In this document: positions 22,701 to 30,169 of the stretch, piece after piece
Numbering within the stretch: position 1 is the stretch's first letter
Layout of the letters: each line of letters opens with the position of its first letter
Origin: Zygnema cylindricum
Lineage: Eukaryota; Streptophyta; Zygnematophyceae; Zygnematales; Zygnemataceae
Assembly (NCBI GenBank): GCA_037447655.1
Contig: JBBHKE010002273.1
Span: 84,584 to 148,583 of the forward strand
Length of the DNA: 64,000 nucleotides
Reading direction: 5' to 3'
Notes under the pieces: generated by a model
What the model was told of the DNA's origin: nothing
Databases searched by the model: none
What the model saw: the letters and a program-made list of their open reading frames with translations, nothing else
Made by a program: the position numbers and the translations under genes

Positions 22701-23143
22701 TGCATTACGGAACTATAGTCCATATGGACATTGGACCTGTGCTTCATGTTGTCAAACTACAACTTCTACCTGCCCTTAAACCAGCTACTTTTTTACTAAT
22801 CATTATTCACAAACACTCGTCTTTTGGGCGACGTTTTTTTTTGACAAACAGGACGTATTGGAGCGATCACGATACCGCTTTGCTTATTATTCAACATTTG
22901 TATAGAGATACACCTCGACATCCTTCGGGAGTAGATGAAGATATTGGCGGTAACAATAGTCACGGAGGAATTAGTGCGGTTGATGGAGTCCATCGGAGAG
23001 TCGGGTTTGACCTCGATGATGATGATGGAGTGGCGTTGACTTTTCAAAGTGGAGGAAAGGCTGCTCATGCATTGGCCGAAGCTTTGCAAATATCTCGAGC
23101 CGCCGACCCTTTGAATGTTCATCGATGGGGTTTGGCTTCATGA
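7792..23143 (+). CDS. SGR2: SGR2-type DDHD-domain phospholipase A1, 20 exons
   Basis: Exons: 7792-7924, 8819-8919, 11334-11528, 12036-12188, 12786-12857, 13226-13375, 14075-14125, 14403-14573, 15571-15720, 16163-16228, 17285-17554, 17899-18546, 19424-19496, 19995-20091, 20820-20913, 21129-21203, 21356-21407, 21864-21970, 22225-22271, 22852-23143. All introns are GT-AG and all joins keep phase, giving 2997 bases (998 residues); Arabidopsis SGR2 is about 930. An in-frame TAA at 7762 precedes the chosen ATG. Colinear similarity to SGR2 covers nearly every exon (for example SPSDGDDVRWYF, REEELL, MGVPVKGGLYE, GHSLGS, NIFHPYDPVAYR). The family hydrolyses phosphatidic acid and related phospholipids. 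Arabidopsis SGR2 acts at vacuolar/endomembranes and is needed for shoot gravitropism; its role in this organism is unknown. The linker after the lipase motif is long. The assignment rests on recalled family sequence, not a search. Confidence 0.93.
7929..8002 (+). repeat. (CTCTCC)n microsatellite in SGR2 intron 1
   Basis: A near-perfect CCCTCT hexamer array about 12 units long begins just after the exon 1 donor site, on the pyrimidine strand. Confidence 0.9.
8565..8818 (+). repeat. Three tandem copies of the intron 1 3' splice-site region
   Basis: A unit of about 85 bases, CAACTCCTTTTTCCAAAC-like and then TTTCCTTTGCCTGAAAT-like, ends each time in TTTGCAG at 8647, 8731 and 8818. The last is the acceptor used to join exon 2 in frame. 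The two upstream copies are plausible cryptic or alternative acceptors. Confidence 0.8.
10435..11333 (+). repeat. Tandem array containing four pseudo-copies of SGR2 exon 3
   Basis: The last 0.9 kb of intron 2 consists of degenerate tandem units with phrases such as TTACTTGCTGTTTAATGTGG and GAAGAGGAACTGACTTAAT. Four longer units include the 5' part of exon 3 together with its acceptor: about 10671-10736, 10864-10912, 11046-11113 and 11185-11252. The latter two retain codons for EELLLTWW/EELLHTWW-like text and KEYAECSD before diverging into stops. The true exon starts at 11334 with the same upstream sequence. Confidence 0.9.
11640..11672 (+). repeat. Relic copy of the 3' end of SGR2 exon 3
   Basis: TGGGTGTGCCTGACAAGGGA in intron 3 repeats the exon 3 end (TGGGTGTGCCTGTCAAGGGA, from about 11498) with one change, then diverges. 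It lies about 145 bases downstream of the original and has no coding continuity. Confidence 0.75.
12205..12650 (+). repeat. CT-rich minisatellite filling SGR2 intron 4
   Basis: About 440 bases built from variants of CTCCTCTGCCTC / TGTCTCCTCT, almost purely pyrimidine on the plus strand. A longer unit (GGCTGTCGTGTGCGTT) occurs twice, at about 12204 and 12302. Several long open frames here (up to 168 codons, Ser/Leu/Cys only) are artefacts of the composition. Confidence 0.9.
13380..13560 (+). repeat. Tandem duplication including the end of SGR2 exon 6
   Basis: TTTGGACCCTCCTGACAA at about 13467 repeats the last coding bases of exon 6 (about 13341-13359). The flanking TTTGCAGTTATATTTATCTC and its copy TTTGCAGTTTTACTTATCTT also recur, so a unit of roughly 120 bases spanning the exon end was duplicated in intron 6. 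Confidence 0.75.
13853..13970. mobile_element. Small TIR element (MITE-like) in SGR2 intron 6
   Basis: Left end CGAAAACTATTGGAACACTA and right end TAGTGTTTCCAATTGTTTTC(G) are inverted copies with one or two differences. The element is 118 bases and holds no coding sequence. A relative sits at 22328-22438. I see no clear target-site duplication, so the superfamily is unassigned. Confidence 0.7.
16370..16535 (+). repeat. Purine (GA/GGGA) microsatellite in SGR2 intron 10
   Basis: About 165 bases of nearly pure purine (GAGAGAGA, GGGGGGAGA) on the plus strand, followed by CA-rich sequence. Overlapping open frames on both strands are compositional artefacts. Confidence 0.9.
16598..16641 (+). repeat. 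(TC)n(TG)n microsatellite in SGR2 intron 10
   Basis: TCTCTCTCTC runs directly into a TG dinucleotide array of about 13 units, close to the purine tract upstream. Confidence 0.85.
17340..18546 (+). other. SGR2: SGR2 acidic, Ser/Glu-rich linker (rest of exon 11 and exon 12)
   Basis: Between the lipase motif and the DDHD domain lie about 290 residues of low-complexity, acidic sequence, mostly from the 648-base exon 12. It contains a short possible coiled coil (IAVLQDRLALHLKRK) and ends with a basic patch (SSRRPRRQHAPR) before the conserved YATLSFEVD strand. The same place in Arabidopsis SGR2 is also variable and acidic. It is probably disordered and may be regulatory. Confidence 0.7.
17575..17690 (+). 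repeat. CACCTAAAT short tandem repeat at start of SGR2 intron 11
   Basis: The phrase (G)CACCTAAATCG or TGTACCTAAGG recurs about seven times in about 115 bases just after the exon 11 donor. No open frame or known element is associated. Confidence 0.6.
20234..20402. mobile_element. TIR element (MITE) in SGR2 intron 14
   Basis: Left end CTACACCTTGAATCGTTATT and right end complementary to CTACACCATGAATCACTATT form a 22-base inverted repeat with three differences. The 169-base element is noncoding. Its ends match those of the larger elements at 24794-25335 and 27004-27526, so all belong to one family. Confidence 0.75.
22328..22438. mobile_element. Small TIR element in SGR2 intron 19
   Basis: The ends CGAAAACTGTCGGAAAC and (reverse complement) CGAAAACAATTGGAAAC continue into matching TATGTGGTTA, giving an inverted repeat of about 31 bases with five differences in a 111-base element. 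Same family as 13853-13970. A decayed relative with GTTTCCAACCGTTTTCG lies near 23870. Confidence 0.7.
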
Positions 23144-23313
23144 AAAGAGAAAATGGAAAGAGAGATAAAGAGGGATAGAGGAGAGGGAGAGAGAGGGAGA
23201 GGGGGAGAGGGAGAGAAAAGAGGTTTAAATATAGACGGATCGTGAGTGGGTTGGATACACTAGATGTTTATAGTCGGGGTTTGGCTTCATGAAAAGAGAA
23301 AATGGAAAGAGAG
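23127..23313 (+). repeat. Duplicated stop-codon region of SGR2
   Basis: The last five codons, the stop and about 20 following bases (23127-23164, GGGGTTTGGCTTCATGAAAA onwards) recur unchanged at 23276-23313 in the 3' UTR. GA-rich sequence lies between the copies. The first copy continues the open frame, so it is the real end. Confidence 0.9.
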
Positions 23314-23399
23314 GGAGGGATAGAGAAAGAGAAAGGTCAAATGTAAATGGTTTATAGATGATTAGTATAATCCTTAGTGTAGGGAATTTGACTGTGAGG

Positions 23400-24790
23400 A
23401 AAGAAAAAGTTTTTTTTTACAGGGAGGTTTTCGGTTGTTCAGTAATAGTTGATGTGCGTATAATGTTTGTACAGAAATGGTAGACGCAATTTATGTTACT
23501 GGGGTAAAAATAACAATTAGAAGTTCCTTAGTCAACCTGGCAGTTACATATGTCCTTGTCGGAATTGTTCAATATGGTTGTTCGTGCAACAATTGCTATG
23601 TTTTATGTTCAAATTGTACCTCGAAGATGTGCAAACTGTTCTTGTGGTTACGTTGTTTTTATTTGATTTATGTTTCGTGTTTTACGTTTCATTTAAAGTT
23701 CTATAGTTAGGGTTGTTGCTTGTCTACATATTAATTTTGAGTGTTTTGCGTTCAGATTGTATTTTGAATGTGGAAAAACATTTGGAAGAAAGCCAATTTC
23801 TATGTGGTTTATGCATACTATACATGTATGACATGCTATAATACTCGTTAAGTGCGGAGATATGGAATCTTATGTTTCCAACCGTTTTCGCTCGTTCCAT
23901 TTATGTTTTGTTTTTATTTTGTCAATAAGAAAATCTGTAATTTGTACCACCGTGGGTGGAAATCTGCTCCAAAAGCTCAAATTGAAAAAATTGTCATTTT
24001 TACATGTGGACTAGTACAGCTGATTGTTTCGCCAATGATAAGTGTTGAAGCGCATTTTGTATTTCCCCTTTATTGGTGGAATAGGTTGGTTCCTTATCCT
24101 TAAGACAACTGGTGACAGTTGGATAAACCAACTCACCTTGCCTCGCGTTTGTTATAAGGAAACTTGTGAGGGGGAGGACCATCCAGTAACCATGAAGGAA
24201 ATAAGGATATAACTTTTTAAAACATGATTTGTTGTGGAATAAAGCTTAACAAAAAAAAACCAAAGGAAAAAAAAAGCAGAAAGACGAAGCATGAGTGCTA
24301 CAGAAAAAACAGATATGGACAGGAAAGGAAAATAATAGGTTGATGATAAAAGGAAAAGAAATAAGCACTGAAACTCAAACAATCAACAACATTGCGTTTG
24401 CACCTAAAATTAGGGTTTTTGGTAGTTTGAAATCTGCGTGTAAAGACACAAAAAACGTTTTCCTTGAGATTGTCTTGGTAAAACTTTCTTTGTACGGATG
24501 GTCAAGCATAGATTGCGTTTCGACAACAACGTCAACGGAAACCTTCCTCTTCAAGATTATTAGATTATACAAATGACACACGTGGCCAGTATTACCACAC
24601 AAACTTGAAAAATGTACGGTCTAGAGCAGAGCAGAAAGTGAGTGCTGTAGGAGGCGTACTTGATACTTTGACGCTCAAAAATGTGGAGACACATCAATCG
24701 GGGTGGCGATTGTCACTGCTATAATGTCGTTAGAACAATGGTCGTATCCTTTGATGCTTGTAACCGCTGACAGGTGTCAAATCCTGTAGT
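23400..24790. other. Downstream flank of SGR2, no gene recognised
   Basis: AT-rich sequence that probably contains the 3' UTR end; a polyadenylation site cannot be placed. No recognisable protein frame was found on either strand. Confidence 0.4.
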
Positions 24791-24793
24791 TGA

Positions 24794-25335
24794 CTACACC
24801 GCGAATCGTTATTAGTGTCAAATTTTAAATAGTGTTGAAGAAAATTTACCGTAATTGATGCAAATTAAGAATTTGATTTTTTTTTTTAAAAGGTGTATTC
24901 TAATTTTGGCATTATGCTAATTTGGGAAGAGCAAAATGGAATATCCGCCGTACGATTATATACATAAATATATGTAATCTTACAAAATATTAGAAATCGT
25001 ACGCCATCGTGAAATTTAAATATCCGTACATGTCACCCTAGTTTACGTGTCAGACTAATCCCGTTTTTTTAGCGCACGTTCCTATGCGTGCGCGTCTGAT
25101 TTAATTCAACTTTTGTAAAATTTTCACTTGAAAAGGTACATTTATGTACGGTCTGATATCGACCATACACCACACTATTTAGATCTTATTGTACTTTCGT
25201 TCTTTACGCTATTTTGTACGGTACCTTAATTAACGTCAAGGAAAAATTAAAATCATGTATCCTATTTGAGGAAAAAATCAAAATTTTAAGAACCCAAATT
25301 AGTGACTTTGACACTAATAACGATTCGCGATGTAG
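24794..25335. mobile_element. TIR element with 29-base inverted ends
   Basis: The left end CTACACCGCGAATCGTTATT and the reverse complement of the right end CTACATCGCGAATCGTTATT both continue with AGTGTCAAA: 29 bases with one difference. The 542-base interior is noncoding. If the ends are placed one base further out, the flanks share GTTG, but I do not regard this as a proven target duplication. Ends match 20234-20402. Confidence 0.8.
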
Positions 25336-25370
25336 TGTTGCGTATCGGGTAAAAATTTATAGCGATGAAC

Positions 25371-26056
25371 CAGAGGTCGCAAAAGTCAATTTTACATAAC
25401 CGAAACCAACCGTTTTTTTTTTCAAAATCTGAGTAACCGACGCCCGACTGGGTTATGTCACGCTCCAAAATTGTTAACCGGTAACCGACCAGCGTTTACG
25501 AAAATAAAAGTTAACTGAAACTCGATTTCTCGCGACTAACCGTGCCCGCCCGTAACCGAAAAAGTACAAAATTAACTAATGTACGACGTATGAATAAGCC
25601 AAAACTTAGAATTTGTCGCGTTCCCTTAGATTTGCGAAATGAATAGTGTTTACTAACGTGTCAGGTTTGCGACGCTTTGTCGCGTTCCCTAAGATTTGCG
25701 AAATGAATAGTGTACTACCGTGTCAGATTTGCGACGCTTTGTCGCGTTCCCTAAGATTTGCGAAATGAATAGTGTTACTACCGTGTCAGATTTAGGACGC
25801 TAATCATGATGTCACGTTCTTCCACGATACCAAAGAGTACAAAGTACAATAATGTTGGATTGTATGGACAGTACAATTTTTTCATTTTTTTTGGTTTTTT
25901 GGTTGACCGACCGTAACCGACCGTTTTTTTTTCTGGTGAATCAACCGACCGCAACCGCCTGGCCCTCAAAATTTGGCAACCGAATCCGTTCCGGATCCGG
26001 CGCGGGCGGTCGGTTAACGATCGGTCATGGTTTCGGTTGACCTTTCGCGACCTCTG
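25371..26056. mobile_element. hAT-like non-autonomous DNA transposon with 8-bp target duplication
   Basis: The left end CAGAGGTCGCAAAAGTCAA and the right end, whose complement is CAGAGGTCGCGAAAGGTCAA, form the terminal inverted repeat. The flanks are CGATGAAC (25363-25370) and CGATGAAT (26057-26064), an 8-base target duplication with one change. A CAG-starting TIR with 8-bp duplication is typical of the hAT superfamily. The interior is rich in AACCGACCG-type repeats and holds a tandem array (25615-25800) but no transposase, so it must have been mobilised in trans. Confidence 0.8.
25615..25800 (+). repeat. Tandem repeat, three units of 60-64 bases
   Basis: Three copies beginning GTCGCGTTCCCTAAGATTTG start at 25615, 25679 and 25741, with high identity and small length differences. 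The third decays at its end. The array lies inside the hAT-like element. Confidence 0.9.
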
Positions 26057-26206
26057 CGATGAATTCAATATTCGACAAATCGAGTATCGAATGGTCAAAG
26101 GGATCGATATATCGCTCCGGTACCAACAAAAACCATCGCGATATATTTGGTCGGAGGTGATGGTCCGTACATATTTAGTATGGTAAGGGTGAAGTTCCAT
26201 TACGAC

Positions 26207-26569
26207 TAGTGTTGGGTATCGAGGACCTTTTGCCGATATTCGATATATATCGAATTTCAGGTACCCGATAATCGATATATCGCTTCGATATATCGAAAAC
26301 CAAATTATCGCGATATATCGCCGATATATCGTATCGACGATATATCGAAAATGAAAATTTTGATTTTTTTTTCCCAAGGGTCAAATATGTGTACGATTTT
26401 CCGTACGATTTTCCGTACTCTGACTGTACGGACACCCAATTTTTGCGATATATATCGCGATAATTTATGTTGGTCCCGGTACGATATATCGAGGAATCTG
26501 CTCGATCGATATTCGATATATCGAATATCGAAATTATCGCGATATGAAATTACCCGATACCCAACACTA
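26207..26569. mobile_element. TIR element rich in CGATATATCG palindromes
   Basis: TAGTGTTGGGTATCG at the left end and CGATACCCAACACTA at the right end are a perfect 15-base inverted repeat. The interior has about ten CGATATATCG or close variants, so it can fold on itself at many points. It contains no coding sequence. A second, reverse-oriented partial copy lies at about 60450-60632. The immediate flanks (ATTACGAC and CTAATAAG) do not match each other, so no target duplication is evident. Confidence 0.8.
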
Positions 26570-26647
26570 CTAATAAGGATACATATTCCCATATGGTATC
26601 CCCTCCAGCATGTATCCACATCGTCGACTTTTGACCATGTGATGACA

Positions 26648-27719
26648 GGTTCGCGTGATTTTTCCCGTCTTTATTTCAAGGAATAAATTCTGAGCGGCCT
26701 TTCGCGTATCACCGCAACTCATTTTCAGGTCTCAACGTCGTTTTCTGACGCTTTTTCTGTACGTTTGTACCAGAAATAGAGCAATTTTAGTTCGGTATGG
26801 CACATTTCGTACATAGACGATGTTTGACATATGAGAAGAGGTTCGCGTGATTTTCCGCCGTCTTTATCACTAGGAATCAAATTTGAGTGCGCTTTTTGGT
26901 GTTGGCGCACTTACTTTCGCGTGTCGACGCCTTTTTCTGACGCAATTTTTGTACGATTGTACAATAGAACGAGTAATTTTAATAAGGACATGCATTTCTT
27001 ACACTACACTATTTTAAAATTGTCCAAATTAGAATTATTAACACTAATTCGACGGTACCTATATTAACATAAAAAAATAAAAAATTATTAGCTCTATTTT
27101 AGGTTCGAGGGTCAAAATTTGGGGTCACTCAATAAGCGTTATTAAAGCTAATAGCGATTATAGGTGTACACTATGAAAAAACCTGCCAAATTAAGGACTT
27201 AACGCTAATTAAACCGTACCTATATTAAGGTAAAGAAAAAATAAGCATTATTACTTCTACTTAAGGTTCAAAGGCCAAACTTTAGGGGCGGAGACATACT
27301 GTTGATAACACTGTAAACGATTCATGTTGTATTTCTAGGGTGAATCTTTATATCAATCGCTACACCTTGAATCACTATAAGCGTTAATAACGCTAATTTT
27401 GTGCTTCCACATTTTGGCCCTCAAACCTAAAATATAATTTATAGCTTAAATTGTCTTTTTACGTTAACATAGACTGTGTCGAATAGCGTTAATAAATCTA
27501 ATTAGGACAATCTTTAAATAGTGTAGTCCACAAAATGCGTCAGTTCGTCCTAGAATTGCGCGTTATTTTGTACAGTCGTACAAAAAGTGTGTCAAATAGA
27601 GGCGTCAACTCCCAAAAGTGAGTGCGTTGACACAAAATAGCGCACTCAAATTTGATGTTGACAAAAATTCACGCGAACCTAATCTCGCTTGTTTAAACGT
27701 CGTCTATGTGAACACTGGC
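26648..27719. mobile_element. Long-TIR foldback element, with an extra tandem copy of its left arm
   Basis: A left arm from about 26812 to 27003 (starting ACATAGACGATG, then AGGTTCGCGTGATTTT) is repeated inverted at 27527-27719, ending AAATTCACGCGAACCT and CGTCTATGT. The arms are about 190 bases. A further direct copy of the arm lies just upstream (26648-26836). A smaller composite TIR repeat (27004-27526) occupies the centre. The long arms resemble foldback or Mutator-like elements; no transposase is present. Confidence 0.65.
27004..27526. repeat. Composite TIR repeat, copy 1 (three segments)
   Basis: Three related segments of about 170 bases lie in a row: 27004-27172, 27173-27357 and 27358-27526. 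The first and third are inverted copies of one another (CTACACTATTTTAAAATTGTC at one outer end, its complement at the other). They share phrases such as GTACCTATATTAA and GGTTCAAAGGCCAAA-like text. Outer ends match the CTACAC family above. Confidence 0.75.
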
Positions 27720-27729
27720 TACGGCGGCT

Positions 27730-29499
27730 ACACTATCGGGAAAATGTACCCCGAGTTAAAGCTATAAATAAACTAGAGTACATTTTTCTATGGCAAAAAG
27801 TCCTGAACCAAAATTAAAATTAATAACACTAATTGTTTTTTAACTCTAATTATTCCTTATAAAAAATAGCGATTCACGGTGTACCATTAGTCTTCATAAA
27901 TCCGTTGCCGCAACGTTGTGTCTTTTCCAAATGTGAATTCTAGCTGAAAAGAAATGGTGTGGTTTCCAATTTGTTATCACGAATATGCGGTGTACCCCAT
28001 TCGAATCGCGATCCTTTTTCCAAAAAGCGATTTTCAAAGTCCTTACATATCGCTAGTTCATCCTTAGTCATAAATGTCGCTATCGCGTACGCTTCCACCT
28101 TTCGATAACCGTTGCGTTTTTTAATGTTTACGGTGGGTGATTTTTGAATCTTTCTTGTTTGTAACACTTTGTCCAAGCAATATGTCCTGTACTTTGATAT
28201 GCTTCCATCCAATCCACCTATTCATCTCGTCGGTACATCCACAAATAAATTTCGTACTTTTATGGAGTACCTATGATACACAAATTTTGACCTTCTCGAA
28301 AAAAACAGCTCCATCTAACCCTTCACAACAATATCACATTTCCGCCCAGACATTTCGCCCACAATTAAATAATTCAATATTACCTCAAACCTTTCTCAAG
28401 AAGTCGACACTAAATCAAGTGTGTACATACGCACTTAAACAAGCGGTACATACGATCTACCGCCTCTTCTCATTTTACAAAAATAAGTTCGTGCATAAGC
28501 TTAATATTTCTTCTTGCTTGCTATACCAGGATGTTTCCATTTTTTTAACGTGGGGTTGAATGGTAATTTCTTGAAATGCAGAAGACAATGTACATTTATG
28601 TATGTTTTGAATCAAATCTGTTGATTCGGTAATATATTGATTTATTTTCCCTTGTTTTTCTGACAAACGTTTTGTGATTACCGTCAAAGTAAATTAATAA
28701 GGGAGCGGCCTCATTGAGCTTTGTGCACAACTCAGACCTAAAGCATAAATGTTAAGCCTTGGTATTGACGATTATCTAATCATTGGAACTAACTGGGGAG
28801 GTTAATGCCATTAATACGGGTTAGTTTTTTTTATCTTTCCCTTTATGATTTTACTTCCTCAATATCGTTTCATTTACGTTCTTGTGTTGTTTGTTGCATG
28901 TGTAATTTTGAAAAACTAGGATGGATTCGCTAAGTCTGTCGCTATAAAATATATTTTTATAGTCTTATTTTCTATGTTTTGAATATTGCGCGTGGCTTGT
29001 CGCTGATTTTGCCGTTTGCACCGGTAAAATGTAGTCTCGATAGGTGGTTTGTGATAGGTTGTAATTCGTGTGGGGAACTCATAGATTAAGATCTCTTCCA
29101 ATATTTCGTTCTATTTTCAAATAGTTATATCGCGTAGATCGATGTAGGTCAAAATATGTTTGCATTTAATTGAATAAAAGAGCATGACAAGAGTGATATT
29201 AGTGTATATTGGGAAGGGGAAAGCAACATCTTTGACTTCAATAAATAGGTTGAAGCAGTGCAAGTGTAAGCCTCTATTGAAATTCCATCTTTATACAATG
29301 CCGACATTGACTTTTTTCTCAATTTAATTAAATTGTTCAACTATAGTAATTCGGGTGTTGCTGCTAACCTCACTCAATTGTTATATAAATTCTTTAACTA
29401 TGTTACATTTTGCTGCTAGTTTACGGTTTAAGAATTTCTCTCACGCCCCAATCTTTCATCATTTTTTCTCATGCCTTGTACATTGCTTATTATATCACT
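27730..29499. other. Gene-poor stretch, unrecognised fragments only
   Basis: Minus-strand open frames at 27940-28212 (90 codons) and 28475-28687 (70 codons) have reasonable composition, with segments such as IATFMTKDELAICKDFENRF. They match nothing I recognise and neighbouring frames are broken by stops. They could be remnants of an old mobile-element protein. I see no intact gene. Confidence 0.35.
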
Positions 29500-30165
29500 C
29501 AACATCAAATCTGAGTGCGCTCTTTTCAGGTCGACGCAATCACTTTCGCGTGTCTGCGCCTTAATAAGACACAATTTTTATACGTTTGTACAAAATAATG
29601 TGCAATTTTTGTATCGACTGACGTATTTTGTACACTACACTATTTAAAAATTGTCTACATTAGAGTTATTAACATTAATTGGACTGTACTTATATTAACG
29701 TAAAGAAATTTCAACTTTTAAATCCTATTTTAGTTTTATGGTTCAAAATTTGGTGTCACCGAATAAGCATTCTTCACGCTAATAGCGATTTTAGGTGTAG
29801 CAATTGACTAAAATATTCACCGTGGAACCATAACTTGAATCACTTATAGTGTTATTAACACTATATCTCCACCCATAAACTTTGGCTTTGAACTTTAAAC
29901 TGAAGTAGTGATACTGATTTTTCTTTACTTGAATAAAGGTACGGTTCAGTTAGCCTTAAGTCTTTAATTTGGCCGGTTTTTTAATATTGTACAGGTTGTA
30001 TCGTTATTACTGTTAATTACGTTGATTTGGTGCCCTCAAATTTTGACCCCCAAACCTTAAATGGAATTTCTAAGTTTAATTGTTTTTTGACTTTAATATA
30101 GGTGTTCTCAAATTAACGTTAATAACTTTAATTTAGACAGTTTTTAAATAGTTTGTTATTTTGGG
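29500..30165. repeat. Composite TIR repeat, copy 2, with inverted middle segment
   Basis: The first segment (about 29637-29800) and third (about 29995-30165) match those of the repeat at 27004-27526 in the same orientation. The middle segment (about 29820-29990) matches the other copy's middle only as its reverse complement. A partial copy of the long arm precedes it (29500-29636, with ACTTTCGCGTGTC as in the other copy). All noncoding. Confidence 0.7.
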
Positions 30166-30169
30166 AAAA

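Larger units (their letters stand above)
19424..23143 (+). other. SGR2: SGR2 DDHD domain and C-terminus (exons 13-20)
   Basis: Exon 13 encodes VDSFFAVGSPLGLFLALRNI, exon 14 NIFHPYDPVAYR (Asp 772), exon 18 LTGSPDGRIDYMLQ and exon 20 YWSDHDTALLIIQHLYR (Asp 907, His 908, Asp 909). Together Asp 772 and the D-H-D triplet make the four residues that name the DDHD domain, which is proposed to bind metal and is needed for activity in this family. The C-terminal ~70 residues after HLYRD are acidic and variable. Confidence 0.88.

Noticed and set aside
27940-28212. 90-codon minus-strand frame with plausible protein composition
   Set aside because: Not recognised; surrounding frames are broken and no splice-consistent continuation was found, so it is not called a gene.
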